DNA of 64,000 nucleotides from positions 124,001-188,000 of the forward strand of contig NZ_JAHTBL010000006.1 in assembly GCF_020177595.1 (NCBI RefSeq). Reading direction: 5' to 3'. The DNA is from Cognatishimia sp. MH4019. Lineage in GTDB: Bacteria > Pseudomonadota > Alphaproteobacteria > Rhodobacterales > Rhodobacteraceae. The position numbers and the translations under genes are program-made. Of this stretch, positions 10,629 through 17,449 are shown piece by piece. Position 1 is the stretch's first letter. The number at the start of each line of letters is the position of its first letter. The notes below the pieces were generated by a model. It did not search any database. It was not told the origin of the DNA and saw only the letters and a program-made list of their open reading frames with translations.

Positions 10629-10830
10629 ATAGCTTCACGGTCTGGATCGGATCAGCCTCAGCCAGGTCCGGAAGTGTCAGGATCGTTCCTTCAGGCAACA
10701 CCAGCGGCAGCTTTGCAAGGCCGCGATTGGCCTCGAAAATCACCTCAGTGGTGCCGTTGTGGCGACCATAGTGGCGATAGGCGATCGCATCGACCGTATC
10801 GCCTTCGATTGTGCGGTAGGTTGTGGCCAT
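10621..10830 (-). CDS. P2 gpX-like tail protein (LysM-like)
   Basis: 69 aa. TYRTIEGDTVDAIAYRHYG followed by VFEANRGLAKLPLVLPEGTILTLP-type residues is the signature of phage tail protein X, a small LysM-like domain that helps join tail and peptidoglycan-contacting parts. The start MATTYRT (10830) is chosen because the domain begins there; the upstream open extension has no such content. It overlaps gpD by 8 bp. Confidence 0.9.
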   Translation of the reverse strand: MATTYRTIEGDTVDAIAYRHYGRHNGTTEVIFEANRGLAKLPLVLPEGTILTLPDLAEADPIQTVKLYD

Positions 10831-10846
10831 AGCTTCCTCTACTCTA

Positions 10847-11323
10847 TTAAATTGGCTGACAAGCCTCTGGGCTGATGACCTCGTTCTGCCAACCACGAAA
10901 CGGATTTTTTCTTGGACCGAGGGGCCGCAGATCAATATCGGCGGCGTTCTCGACAAATAGCTCAAGTCGCAGTTCCGGTGCCTCGGTGGCTAACTTCAAT
11001 TCGCGTTCAGCCATCACAACATACACATCGAACTGTGTGGTTTCACCTGAAAGCAGGCCGCCATCGATAATTCGAAACTCACCCCAATGCCCGTAAGCAA
11101 TTGGCAGCGGGCGTCCGTCAGCCCATAGTTCGTAACCAAGAACAAGACCGCCAATCGGGATTGAGAGATCGTTTGTCAGGGTCAACTCGTATTCGACACC
11201 AGCTGAATAGAACTCTTGAAATGCAACTGAGGCTACGACGTTTTCTGCGATACAGTCAGAAATAGGGTCAGCAAAAGCGGGCGACCCTAAGTTCAAACAA
11301 AGTGCAATTGCCAAACAGCGCAT
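10847..11323 (-). CDS. Secreted protein of unknown function in prophage (candidate moron)
   Basis: 158 aa. A short signal peptide (MRCLAIALCLNLGSPAFADP, likely cut after AFA) precedes a beta-rich domain with two cysteines near the ends (DCIAEN and EACQPI). I do not recognise the family. It lies between the methyltransferase frames and tail gene X. Its ATG is one base after the stop of the overlapping open frame (TGA-T-ATG at 11321-11327), with GGAGAG as ribosome-binding site. Placement inside a tail operon and the signal peptide suggest an accessory gene that changes the host envelope or helps in release. No function is assigned. Confidence 0.75.
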   Translation of the reverse strand: MRCLAIALCLNLGSPAFADPISDCIAENVVASVAFQEFYSAGVEYELTLTNDLSIPIGGLVLGYELWADGRPLPIAYGHWGEFRIIDGGLLSGETTQFDVYVVMAERELKLATEAPELRLELFVENAADIDLRPLGPRKNPFRGWQNEVISPEACQPI

Positions 11324-11324
11324 A

Positions 11325-12251
11325 TCAACTCTCCAAAAGGTTCCTAAGGTGGTCATCTTCCGAGTTCAGCTCGCAAAGCGCAATACGCATGTGCCGCAGC
11401 CAACGGGACCACTCCGTTACCGGCCGCAGAGGATCGGTCCAGCCCGAAGGCCAGCCCATCATCCAGTCCGTGAATGCAGGGTTTAAGCCGAGGGGCGCGC
11501 TCGAGTATTTTTCCCCACTCAGCAAAATCACTCGGAACGGGTGGGAAGATCGGAACGGTTGAGGTGTCCAACCCGCCGCCAGCAGCATGTCCCACATCAG
11601 GGTCCACGCGCTGGCTGCATTCTTGATCCCGATCTGGGTGCCGACCTGGTTTAAATCGGTCTTGAACTGAATGCCCGCTTGGCTGCCCTGAAGCGCTGCG
11701 CGATTGCCCGACCCCTTGAAAGTCGGCGTGGGCCAGAATGAAGACCCTTTCACGGGTATGCGATGCGCCGACTTCCGCCGCTGATACGACGCGCGCTGCA
11801 ACTTGGTAGCCCAGCTCCTGAAGGTCTCGGGTGACGTCTTGCAGGCCAAGGGTAAGATGCCCTGGCACATTTTCGAAGAAGACCCATTCGGGCGCGACCT
11901 CGGCCGTGATGCGCGCGACGTCCGGCCATAGGTGGCGGGGGTCGTTCTGGCCAAGCCTAAGGCCGGAGAGCGAGAACGGTTGGCAGGGATAACCGGCAGT
12001 GAGGATATGAACGCGGTTGCGCCATGGGCGGCCGTCGAAGGTTTTGAGATCGTCCCACACAGGTGCCTGTGCCAGGGACGTGTCCGCCATCCGCGCCACG
12101 AGAGCGGACGCGGCGAAACTGTTTCGCTCGACAAAACACACAGTTCGATATCGGGGTTCGGCAATGTGCAGTCCGAGGTCGAGACCTCCGACGCCTGAAC
12201 AAAGGCTAATGCCTCGGAAGTCATCTTCTCGTCCGGGATGAAAAGCCACAT
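11325..12251 (-). CDS. Second open frame overlapping the C5 methyltransferase (dual coding candidate)
   Basis: A 308-codon frame from ATG at 12251, overlapping almost the whole methyltransferase in another frame of the same strand. AAGGAGG stands 4 bases before this ATG. Motifs in order are SSLPVIPAN, KTSPETFRSWATKL, SFWPTPTFKGSGNR, and LNPAFTDWMMGWPSGWTDP near the C-terminus. I recognise these as recurring in phage proteins found with DNA methyltransferases, but no database was consulted. The stop is one base before the next gene's ATG, as expected of a translated operon member. The same frame is open further upstream to 12653. It could still be a compositional by-product of the methyltransferase gene. 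Confidence 0.55.
   Translation of the reverse strand: MWLFIPDEKMTSEALAFVQASEVSTSDCTLPNPDIELCVLSSETVSPRPLSWRGWRTRPWHRHLCGTISKPSTAAHGATAFISSLPVIPANRSRSPALGLARTTPATYGRTSRASRPRSRPNGSSSKMCQGILPLACKTSPETFRSWATKLQRASYQRRKSAHRIPVKGSSFWPTPTFKGSGNRAALQGSQAGIQFKTDLNQVGTQIGIKNAASAWTLMWDMLLAAGWTPQPFRSSHPFRVILLSGEKYSSAPLGLNPAFTDWMMGWPSGWTDPLRPVTEWSRWLRHMRIALCELNSEDDHLRNLLES
11353..12249 (-). CDS. DNA (cytosine-5) methyltransferase
   Basis: About 298 aa from GTG at 12249 (ATG at 12267 is the alternative). Motif I SLCSGVGGLDLGL binds S-adenosylmethionine; motif IV GYPCQPFS carries the catalytic cysteine near residue 89; motif VI FENVPGH near 125-131; motif VIII-like RERVFILAHAD; and motif X GNGVVPLAAAHAY at the end. 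The target-recognition region between VIII and X is short. It probably protects phage DNA from host restriction. GTG at 12249 and the ATG at 12251 of the second frame share the AAGGAGG at 12256-12262. It begins inside the Com-like gene (overlap about 29-47 bp), so Com may control its translation. Confidence 0.9.
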   Translation of the reverse strand: MAFHPGREDDFRGISLCSGVGGLDLGLHIAEPRYRTVCFVERNSFAASALVARMADTSLAQAPVWDDLKTFDGRPWRNRVHILTAGYPCQPFSLSGLRLGQNDPRHLWPDVARITAEVAPEWVFFENVPGHLTLGLQDVTRDLQELGYQVAARVVSAAEVGASHTRERVFILAHADFQGVGQSRSASGQPSGHSVQDRFKPGRHPDRDQECSQRVDPDVGHAAGGGLDTSTVPIFPPVPSDFAEWGKILERAPRLKPCIHGLDDGLAFGLDRSSAAGNGVVPLAAAHAYCALRAELGR

Positions 12252-12439
12252 GAGGCCTCCTTTCCATCGCACTCGTGGCGCTCTGGTTCGGGGCTCTGCC
12301 GATCTGTGCGAACGGGCCTCAATACATTGATGTTCCGGCAACGCGGGCATTTGATTGACAACACGCCAACCAGCCCATCCGGCTCCATCTTGAATAGCAG
12401 TTTTGCACAATGCGTGCATCTTATTTCCTCTTGCCTCAT
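12221..12439 (-). CDS. com: Com-like zinc-finger translational regulator
   Basis: 72 aa. IRCTHCAKLLFK and IKCPRCRNIN form the four-cysteine zinc finger that defines the Mu Com family, in which Com binds the mom mRNA and opens its translation start. The basic, less conserved tail (about residues 42-72) overlaps the start of the methyltransferase. The layout com-then-modification gene matches Mu com-mom, but the modifying enzyme here is a C5 methyltransferase. In 12221-12251 all three minus-strand frames may be coding. Confidence 0.85.
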   Translation of the reverse strand: MRQEEIRCTHCAKLLFKMEPDGLVGVLSIKCPRCRNINVLRPVRTDRQSPEPERHECDGKEASCGFSSRTRR

Positions 12440-12574
12440 CTGGGCGACTCACCTCAATTTGGCCGTCCCTTCGCGAAGGGTGGAAGCGGCCATAAGGTGT
12501 ATTCTGGTCGGCGGGGTTGGGTGTGAGAATTTGGCCCCGTGCCGAGGGGCGTTTCCGCGCCCTTCGGCCTTCCG

Positions 12575-13369
12575 TTAATCGGTTTGGTTGGACAGCACCT
12601 CCATAATCGCCAGCCGTTCCTGACGATCCATCTTGCCGATCTTCGCCGCCCATCGCGCCTTCTTGCGTTTGATGCGTTCCCGCTCTCGGTAGTTGTCGCC
12701 GAGGTGGCTGTAATCGTGCAGAGCGACTGGTGGCTGGAAATTCATCCAGAGGCTTTCAGGGACGCGCCCATGACGTGTCTGGGCGAGGTAATCGACGCGG
12801 GTGAAGCGGCGCAGAGCATCGTCATAAAGAGCGCTGCGGTACCCGGAGATCATCACCATGCAGCGAGCGTCGGACAGGATCGTCAGCAGCTCCTTATGAG
12901 CCGCATCATCCATTTCGAAGTCATACAGCTCTCCACCCTTCCGCGTCTCCATCAGATAAGGCGGATCGGCATAGACCAGGGTGTCGGGTTGCTCGATCAA
13001 AACGGAATCGGACACCATCGCCTTGAGCGAGGGCAGCAGCTTGAGCGCATCGCCATCCAGAAGCCGAAATTCGCGACCCTTCTCGCCCGCGAGATCAAGG
13101 CATAAATCCAGCGCATCTAGGCTTCGATCAATGCCGATGTTGCGCTCTGCTGGGCGCTTGTTCCGCAGAACCGCACCAGAGCCAAGGAATGCCTCGATAT
13201 AGGTCTTGTGCGGGGGCATGTGATTGATGATCCGCTGATAGGCGCCCGCCGCGTTTTTGCCGCCTGGATACGTCATTGCGCCTGAAGCCTCGCCACTTCT
13301 GACGATCTCGGCCGCACAGCGCAGAGCTGACGATGGCGGAATCGGATATCGCACGTTTTGGCGATACAT
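12575..13369 (-). CDS. D12-class N6-adenine DNA methylase
   Basis: 264 aa from ATG 13369, or 233 aa from ATG 13276, where MTYPGGKNAAGAYQRIINHMPPHKTYIEAFLGSGA begins the conserved domain (S-adenosylmethionine site AFLGSG). Catalytic motif DPPYLMETR follows, then a C-terminal domain ending in a basic helix. D12 enzymes such as Dam methylate adenine. It lies between tail gene U and com with a 135-bp spacer (12440-12574) to com that shows no gene. An orphan anti-restriction or regulatory methylase is likely, since no restriction enzyme gene is adjacent. Confidence 0.9.
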   Translation of the reverse strand: MYRQNVRYPIPPSSALRCAAEIVRSGEASGAMTYPGGKNAAGAYQRIINHMPPHKTYIEAFLGSGAVLRNKRPAERNIGIDRSLDALDLCLDLAGEKGREFRLLDGDALKLLPSLKAMVSDSVLIEQPDTLVYADPPYLMETRKGGELYDFEMDDAAHKELLTILSDARCMVMISGYRSALYDDALRRFTRVDYLAQTRHGRVPESLWMNFQPPVALHDYSHLGDNYRERERIKRKKARWAAKIGKMDRQERLAIMEVLSNQTD

Positions 13370-13393
13370 GCCGGCATCCCTGAGTAGGCGGCT

Positions 13394-13603
13394 TTATCCA
13401 TCGCTATCAGCTCCGTTATGGAGCTGGCACTCCAAAGCCAACGCCTCGTTCGTCAGCTCCGCCAGCCGCGCGCGCAACGCGATGGCCTTGTGTGATTTCG
13501 GCGCCAGCTTTTCGATCCGCCCCGACAGTGCGACGCGCTGCGCGTTCAACTGATCCAATCGACTAATCTCGGGTGCTGCAAAAAGGGGAAGAACTTGCGC
13601 CAT
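13394..13603 (-). CDS. Small coiled-coil protein, unknown
   Basis: 69 aa, start ATG at 13603 in a TGATG overlap with tail gene U. A long amphipathic helix (about residues 13-60, with regular leucine/alanine spacing such as LDQLNAQRVALSGRIEKL) predicts a coiled coil. No family recognised. Its coupling to U suggests it belongs to the tail operon rather than to the modification cassette. Confidence 0.6.
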   Translation of the reverse strand: MAQVLPLFAAPEISRLDQLNAQRVALSGRIEKLAPKSHKAIALRARLAELTNEALALECQLHNGADSDG

Positions 13604-14016
13604 CAAAACACCTGAATGCCGAAGATCGAATATCCCGCGGGCGCGCGGGTCAGTGTGATCTGAGTGGTGATCTTCTGGAACGTGCCGTTCGGCAGCACAT
13701 GGGTCTTCTCAGCCGCCAGTTCTTCAATCAGATAGAAGCCATAGAAATGGCCCGAGCGCGAAATCAACGGCAAGCGGCGCCCGGTGCGCATCCAAAGCCG
13801 CATGAGCTCGATCTGTGCGGGCCCACCGGGCGATAGAACTTCTTTATAGATGACCGCATCCAGCGTGATCGTGCGGTCGCCCGGACCAAGGAACTGTTTT
13901 GTCGGCATCGTGCCGGCGCGGTCCATCGTGGCGATCCGCGCGCCCTCGCGATCCTCAAGGCGCTCTAACGCTTGTGTTGTCAGGGTGATGAAAAAGGGTC
14001 CAAGGGCAAAAAGCAT
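13603..14016 (-). CDS. P2 gpU-like tail terminator/completion protein
   Basis: 137 aa. The opening MLFALGPFFITLTTQALERLEDREGARIATMDR and the later LPLISRSGHFYGFYLIEEL follow the phage tail protein U pattern; in P2 gpU completes the tail at the head-proximal end. It follows the tape measure gene by 6 bp and is followed by a small coiled-coil gene in TGATG overlap. Confidence 0.85.
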   Translation of the reverse strand: MLFALGPFFITLTTQALERLEDREGARIATMDRAGTMPTKQFLGPGDRTITLDAVIYKEVLSPGGPAQIELMRLWMRTGRRLPLISRSGHFYGFYLIEELAAEKTHVLPNGTFQKITTQITLTRAPAGYSIFGIQVF

Positions 14017-14022
14017 ATCAGA

Positions 14023-16251
14023 TCATTCCACGTTCGCGGCGTCATCAAGGCTGCGACGCACGGCACGCTCTGTTTCAGAACCGGCGCGCCGACCTGCATC
14101 TTTGGCTATCTGCGCATTGTTGACGGCTTGCTCGCGCCGGATCGAAATCGGCATGTCCACTTTGACGGCAACATCCAGCTTTGTGTTGCCCTCGAACCTG
14201 CTTTCGACCTGCACATTGGGTTGGCTAGTGCCGTAGGCGAATGGCCCACCTAAAGGCGCGGAGGTCGGTCGGCTTCGTCCCTCTGCAAGAGCGTTTTCAA
14301 GACTATCCTGAGGTGTCCGTATGCGGAGGCGATTGCGCCCGCTTAGGTCGCGATCCGCGCGCTCTTGATCGCTCAAGCCGCCTGCTTTAAAGATCTGACC
14401 CAGATTGAAGTCCGGGATAATGGCACCCCAATCCCACGTCGGCAACACATCGGTCCATTTGAACAGCAGATAGGTGCCCCAGGTGATCGGCCCTCCTATG
14501 ATCGCCAGCCACTTCCATTTGGGGAGCTCATTGACCCACTCGAAGGAGAGAAACTTCTTCCAGTCGATTTCGTAAATAAAATCGTCCCAACCAAGTGGCA
14601 CGATGAGTTTCTTCCAAAGCAACGTGCCTGCAAGAAGAGCCCATCCAATCGGCGAAATAAAGCGGCTGCTCCAAAGAACTGCTTTAATGAGGGTTCGCCA
14701 GCTCAGCATCCCGGCAAGGCGACGCCACGGGAGCGCAGGGATCATCCCCGCCGTCCAACGCAGCGGAACAATCGCCCATTTCAACGGCGTGCGCATCATC
14801 CGCGCAAGGCCGCGGCCACCACGGTAAAGGCCACGAAATGACCGGCCCGCCAGCCGTGCCGAGCGCGCCATTACGGAGATATTCTTGCCCGATTTATCAA
14901 ACTTCAGGAACATCGCGGCCGTCCGGAGTGCGCCGTCGAACATTAGGGCATAACCGAAGCTGACCACGCGTGACGCGATCCCGAACGCTAACAAACCGGC
15001 CGTGCCTTTGACGATTGTCGCTGTCAGCTCTGGATTGGCCGATGTCCAGGCTGCGACGGCATCCACCCCAAAACGCACTTCGTTCATAATATCCGTGATG
15101 ACCGGCAACAGCGCGCCGGATGCACCTAGAAGTGATGTGACCGAATTCTTGAGCTGTCGGAAGCCTTCGTTAAAGCCCTTCATCACCCGCTCGTAATCGG
15201 CATCGATGACGCCATCTGCGCCCAAGGCTTCGGCCTTGATCCGCTGATACTCTTCTAGGTTCGGGATCATCGCGCGCAGGAAATCGAGAACCTGTTTGTC
15301 GGCGAAGAGCTCGCCCATCTTAAACGCATTGCCGCCGGTCATCTTTTCGATCACCTGCAGCATGTGCAGCATCGGATCGGCGCCGCGCGAAAGCGCGATT
15401 TGCATCTCTTTCTCGATATCAACACCAGCTTCCTTGAACTTCTTCACGGTGTCGGTCGCCGTGATCTTGCCAAGGAAGTTGGTCATGTTGGTCGCGGCCT
15501 GATCCTCAGAACCGGCTGACTTCATCGCGATTTGCAGTGCAGCCGACAAAGAGGCGACGGCATCTACGCCTTCCATCTTCAATGACTTTGCACCTGCGGT
15601 GATCTCAGGAAACTTGCGCGCCATAGCGGCCAGCTCGAAGGACCCTTCCTTGCCAGACTTCGCCATAATGTCGAAGGCCTTGCGCAACTCGTCTGGCGAA
15701 ACGTCTAGGTTGTCCATGACGGCAAAACCGGAGTTCGCCAATTCGTTCATGGCCGACTTGGTGGCCTTCGCCGCGCGGCCCGTCGCTTCCATGCCGGCGA
15801 TCGCCTCGTCCAGCCCCATACCTTTGCCGACATAGGCCTCAAGCCCGTCCAGAAGTTGCAACTTGGACTGGCCGGTTGAGAGGCGTAGCTGATCTAGCTG
15901 GCGATCAAGCTCGGCAGCGCGATCCGAGCCGATTTCTGCCAAGTTTGCGAAATCGATCAGCCGCTCTTCGAAGTTACCAGCCGCAACCACAGGCGCACCC
16001 AAGGTAACTGCCATTGCGGCGGCGCCCATCAACCTCCCGCGTGCATCCGAAACGCGGCGTTCGCTTCTTGACATCGCCGCTTCGATTTCAGTTGCGGAAA
16101 ATCCGGTGGTGATCTTGCGCCCCATCTCGCGCCGCATATCGCGGGCGCCCTGAGACATATTGCGCATGGATTGGCGAATTTTGTCAGCGGGGGCGGACCA
16201 CTGATCCATCAGGCGGATCAGCATCGAAAAGCTCAGATCACCCCCGCCCAT
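14023..16251 (-). CDS. Tail tape measure protein (P2 gpT-like)
   Basis: 742 aa, the longest tail gene. The N-terminal third is helical and charged, with a TP901-type tape-measure core (about residues 85-330: GNFEERLIDFANLAEIG, ANSGFAVMDNLDVSPDELRKAFDIMAKSG). A hydrophobic stretch follows (roughly residues 390-640) with many tryptophans and repeated WxW-like segments such as PLRWTAGMIPALPW and LPKWKWLAIIGG. It sets tail length and may enter the membrane at injection. The start ATG at 16251 lies inside the small E' frame. Confidence 0.88.
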   Translation of the reverse strand: MGGGDLSFSMLIRLMDQWSAPADKIRQSMRNMSQGARDMRREMGRKITTGFSATEIEAAMSRSERRVSDARGRLMGAAAMAVTLGAPVVAAGNFEERLIDFANLAEIGSDRAAELDRQLDQLRLSTGQSKLQLLDGLEAYVGKGMGLDEAIAGMEATGRAAKATKSAMNELANSGFAVMDNLDVSPDELRKAFDIMAKSGKEGSFELAAMARKFPEITAGAKSLKMEGVDAVASLSAALQIAMKSAGSEDQAATNMTNFLGKITATDTVKKFKEAGVDIEKEMQIALSRGADPMLHMLQVIEKMTGGNAFKMGELFADKQVLDFLRAMIPNLEEYQRIKAEALGADGVIDADYERVMKGFNEGFRQLKNSVTSLLGASGALLPVITDIMNEVRFGVDAVAAWTSANPELTATIVKGTAGLLAFGIASRVVSFGYALMFDGALRTAAMFLKFDKSGKNISVMARSARLAGRSFRGLYRGGRGLARMMRTPLKWAIVPLRWTAGMIPALPWRRLAGMLSWRTLIKAVLWSSRFISPIGWALLAGTLLWKKLIVPLGWDDFIYEIDWKKFLSFEWVNELPKWKWLAIIGGPITWGTYLLFKWTDVLPTWDWGAIIPDFNLGQIFKAGGLSDQERADRDLSGRNRLRIRTPQDSLENALAEGRSRPTSAPLGGPFAYGTSQPNVQVESRFEGNTKLDVAVKVDMPISIRREQAVNNAQIAKDAGRRAGSETERAVRRSLDDAANVE

Positions 16252-16321
16252 CTGTCATCCCCATCTGTTTATAGATGCGCCCGACTTCCGCATGGTAGCC
16301 AAGCAGATCATCCCAGAACAT
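16238..16321 (-). CDS. GpE/E'-type small tail protein
   Basis: 27 aa (MFWDDLLGYHAEVGRIYKQM and seven more), in the position and with the sequence style of the short E' product of P2-like phages. It starts 2 bases after the stop of E, in the -1 frame relative to E, and overlaps the tape measure start. In P2 E' is made by a -1 frameshift near the end of E; no clear slippery heptamer is visible here, so independent initiation is also possible. Confidence 0.6.
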   Translation of the reverse strand: MFWDDLLGYHAEVGRIYKQMGMTDGRG

Positions 16322-16323
16322 GC

Positions 16324-16782
16324 CTAGGAGGTCTCGTTCGCTCCATTTGAAGGCATACGCGACGTCGGTGAGGACTGAGCGCCAAGGGGCGATAGATCGC
16401 TTTGGCCGCCCGCTTCCTCCTGCATGCGCTGCTGCAACATCTCTTCCAACTGCGCCCGAGCGTTCTCCATCTCGTTGCGCAGCTTCACCGGCAAAAAATC
16501 AATGACGGTCTCCGCAACCTCGGCAAAGTCGTCCTGGTCCAGCGCGTCCAGCACATATTGCGGCTGATCCGTAAATGACTGGATCATCTTATCGAAATTG
16601 AGGCCAGCATCATCGACCCCCTCTTGCAGCTCCCGAACCTCATGGCCCTTCAGGCGACGAACTGTGACGCTGTTCAACGGCTCGCCGTCCACCAGCAATG
16701 GGTAGGTCAAAGGAACTGCACGGAACCGCTCGGGACCTCCGGGCGCGAATTCTACGGTTGGGCGTGTCGCATTCTCGGTCAT
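16324..16782 (-). CDS. Tail assembly chaperone (gpE-type)
   Basis: 152 aa from MTENATRPTVEF (16782). The core VDGEPLNSVTVRRLKGHEVRELQEG followed by an acidic helical region is typical of P2/Mu-type tail assembly chaperones, which guide the tape measure protein. The C-terminal tail is rich in Q, S and P. A longer open frame to 16905 is only read-through of the tRNA gene and is rejected. The E' frame follows. Confidence 0.82.
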   Translation of the reverse strand: MTENATRPTVEFAPGGPERFRAVPLTYPLLVDGEPLNSVTVRRLKGHEVRELQEGVDDAGLNFDKMIQSFTDQPQYVLDALDQDDFAEVAETVIDFLPVKLRNEMENARAQLEEMLQQRMQEEAGGQSDLSPLGAQSSPTSRMPSNGANETS

Positions 16783-16829
16783 CGGTTTTCCTTGGATGTT
16801 AAGCGCCCCATTTGGGACGCTCTGGGTTT

Positions 16830-16904
16830 TGGTTGCGGGGGCGGGACTTGAACCCGCGACCTTCAGCTTATGAGGCTGACGAGCTACCGCTGCTCTACCC
16901 CGCA
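16830..16904 (-). tRNA. tRNA-Met (CAU), initiator-like, with encoded CCA
   Basis: Folds with a 7-bp acceptor (TGCGGGG / CCCCGCA), a D stem GAGC/GCTC, an anticodon stem TCAGC/GCTGA with loop CTCATAA (anticodon CAU), a T arm GCGGG-TTCAAGT-CCCGC, discriminator A and 3' CCA. The D arm and the GGTAGCTCGTCAG and GAAGGTC segments follow bacterial initiator tRNA. However, position 1-72 is a U-A pair and the three anticodon-stem pairs next to the loop are not G-C runs, so the initiator identity elements are altered. It sits in the late tail operon between FII and E and should be co-transcribed. An Ile-CAU identity cannot be excluded. Confidence 0.93.
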
Positions 16905-16914
16905 CTCAGGTGGG

Positions 16915-17415
16915 CTAGAGGCCCATGCCGTTGCGCAGCTCTGCGGACAGGTCCACGCCATCGACGATCAAGATGTGGTTCAACTGATCGATGTGATGGA
17001 TTTTTTCGCCGTCGATCAGGTGCTTGTAATAAAAGATCGACCCGATCTTATATTCATCCTTGAGGACCGACTGCGCCTCCCAACCTGCATATTCCGCGTT
17101 GAGCCGACCATCGAACGAGATGACTTCGTTTTGCTGACTGCCATCGATTTCGGACAGATCAACAGACCGCAGCGTGATGTCGAGACGCTTGCCTGGCAGC
17201 ATCCCCACCTGCTTCATCAGATACTTCTCGCGGGCGTTCACCTTGATACCAGCTTCCATTTTCGCGAGACCAAGAGCGACATCAACCGCCCCAATAAGAC
17301 CACCGGCCTTGACCTCCTCGTAGACATCCTTCACCTGAGGCGGCGTGCAGCCTTCAACGATCAGGTGCTGCGAGACGCCCGCAACAAAGCAGTTGAATTT
17401 GCGTTGGATTTGCAT
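16915..17415 (-). CDS. Major tail tube protein (P2 FII-like)
   Basis: 166 aa from MQIQRKFNCFVAG, with GGAGAA about 8 bases upstream. The segments VKAGGLIGAVDVALGLAKMEAGIKV and YYKHLIDGEKIHHIDQLNHILIVDGVDL agree with the P2 FII tail tube family, which polymerises inside the contractile sheath. It follows the sheath gene by 34 bp and precedes the tRNA by 10 bp. Confidence 0.92.
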   Translation of the reverse strand: MQIQRKFNCFVAGVSQHLIVEGCTPPQVKDVYEEVKAGGLIGAVDVALGLAKMEAGIKVNAREKYLMKQVGMLPGKRLDITLRSVDLSEIDGSQQNEVISFDGRLNAEYAGWEAQSVLKDEYKIGSIFYYKHLIDGEKIHHIDQLNHILIVDGVDLSAELRNGMGL

Positions 17416-17449
17416 CGTCAATTTCTCCTGTGGGTGACGATCTGAAGGC

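Noticed and set aside
12252-12653. Upstream extension of the second methyltransferase-locus frame
   Set aside because: It overlaps com and non-coding spacer, and the strong Shine-Dalgarno is at 12256-12262, so only the part from 12251 is kept.
16830-16904. tRNA as the prophage attachment site
   Set aside because: It lies inside the prophage and the element moves by MuA-type transposition, not by tRNA-directed integration.
16783-16905. N-terminal extension of the E chaperone
   Set aside because: It is translation through the tRNA gene; the conserved start is MTENATRP at 16782.
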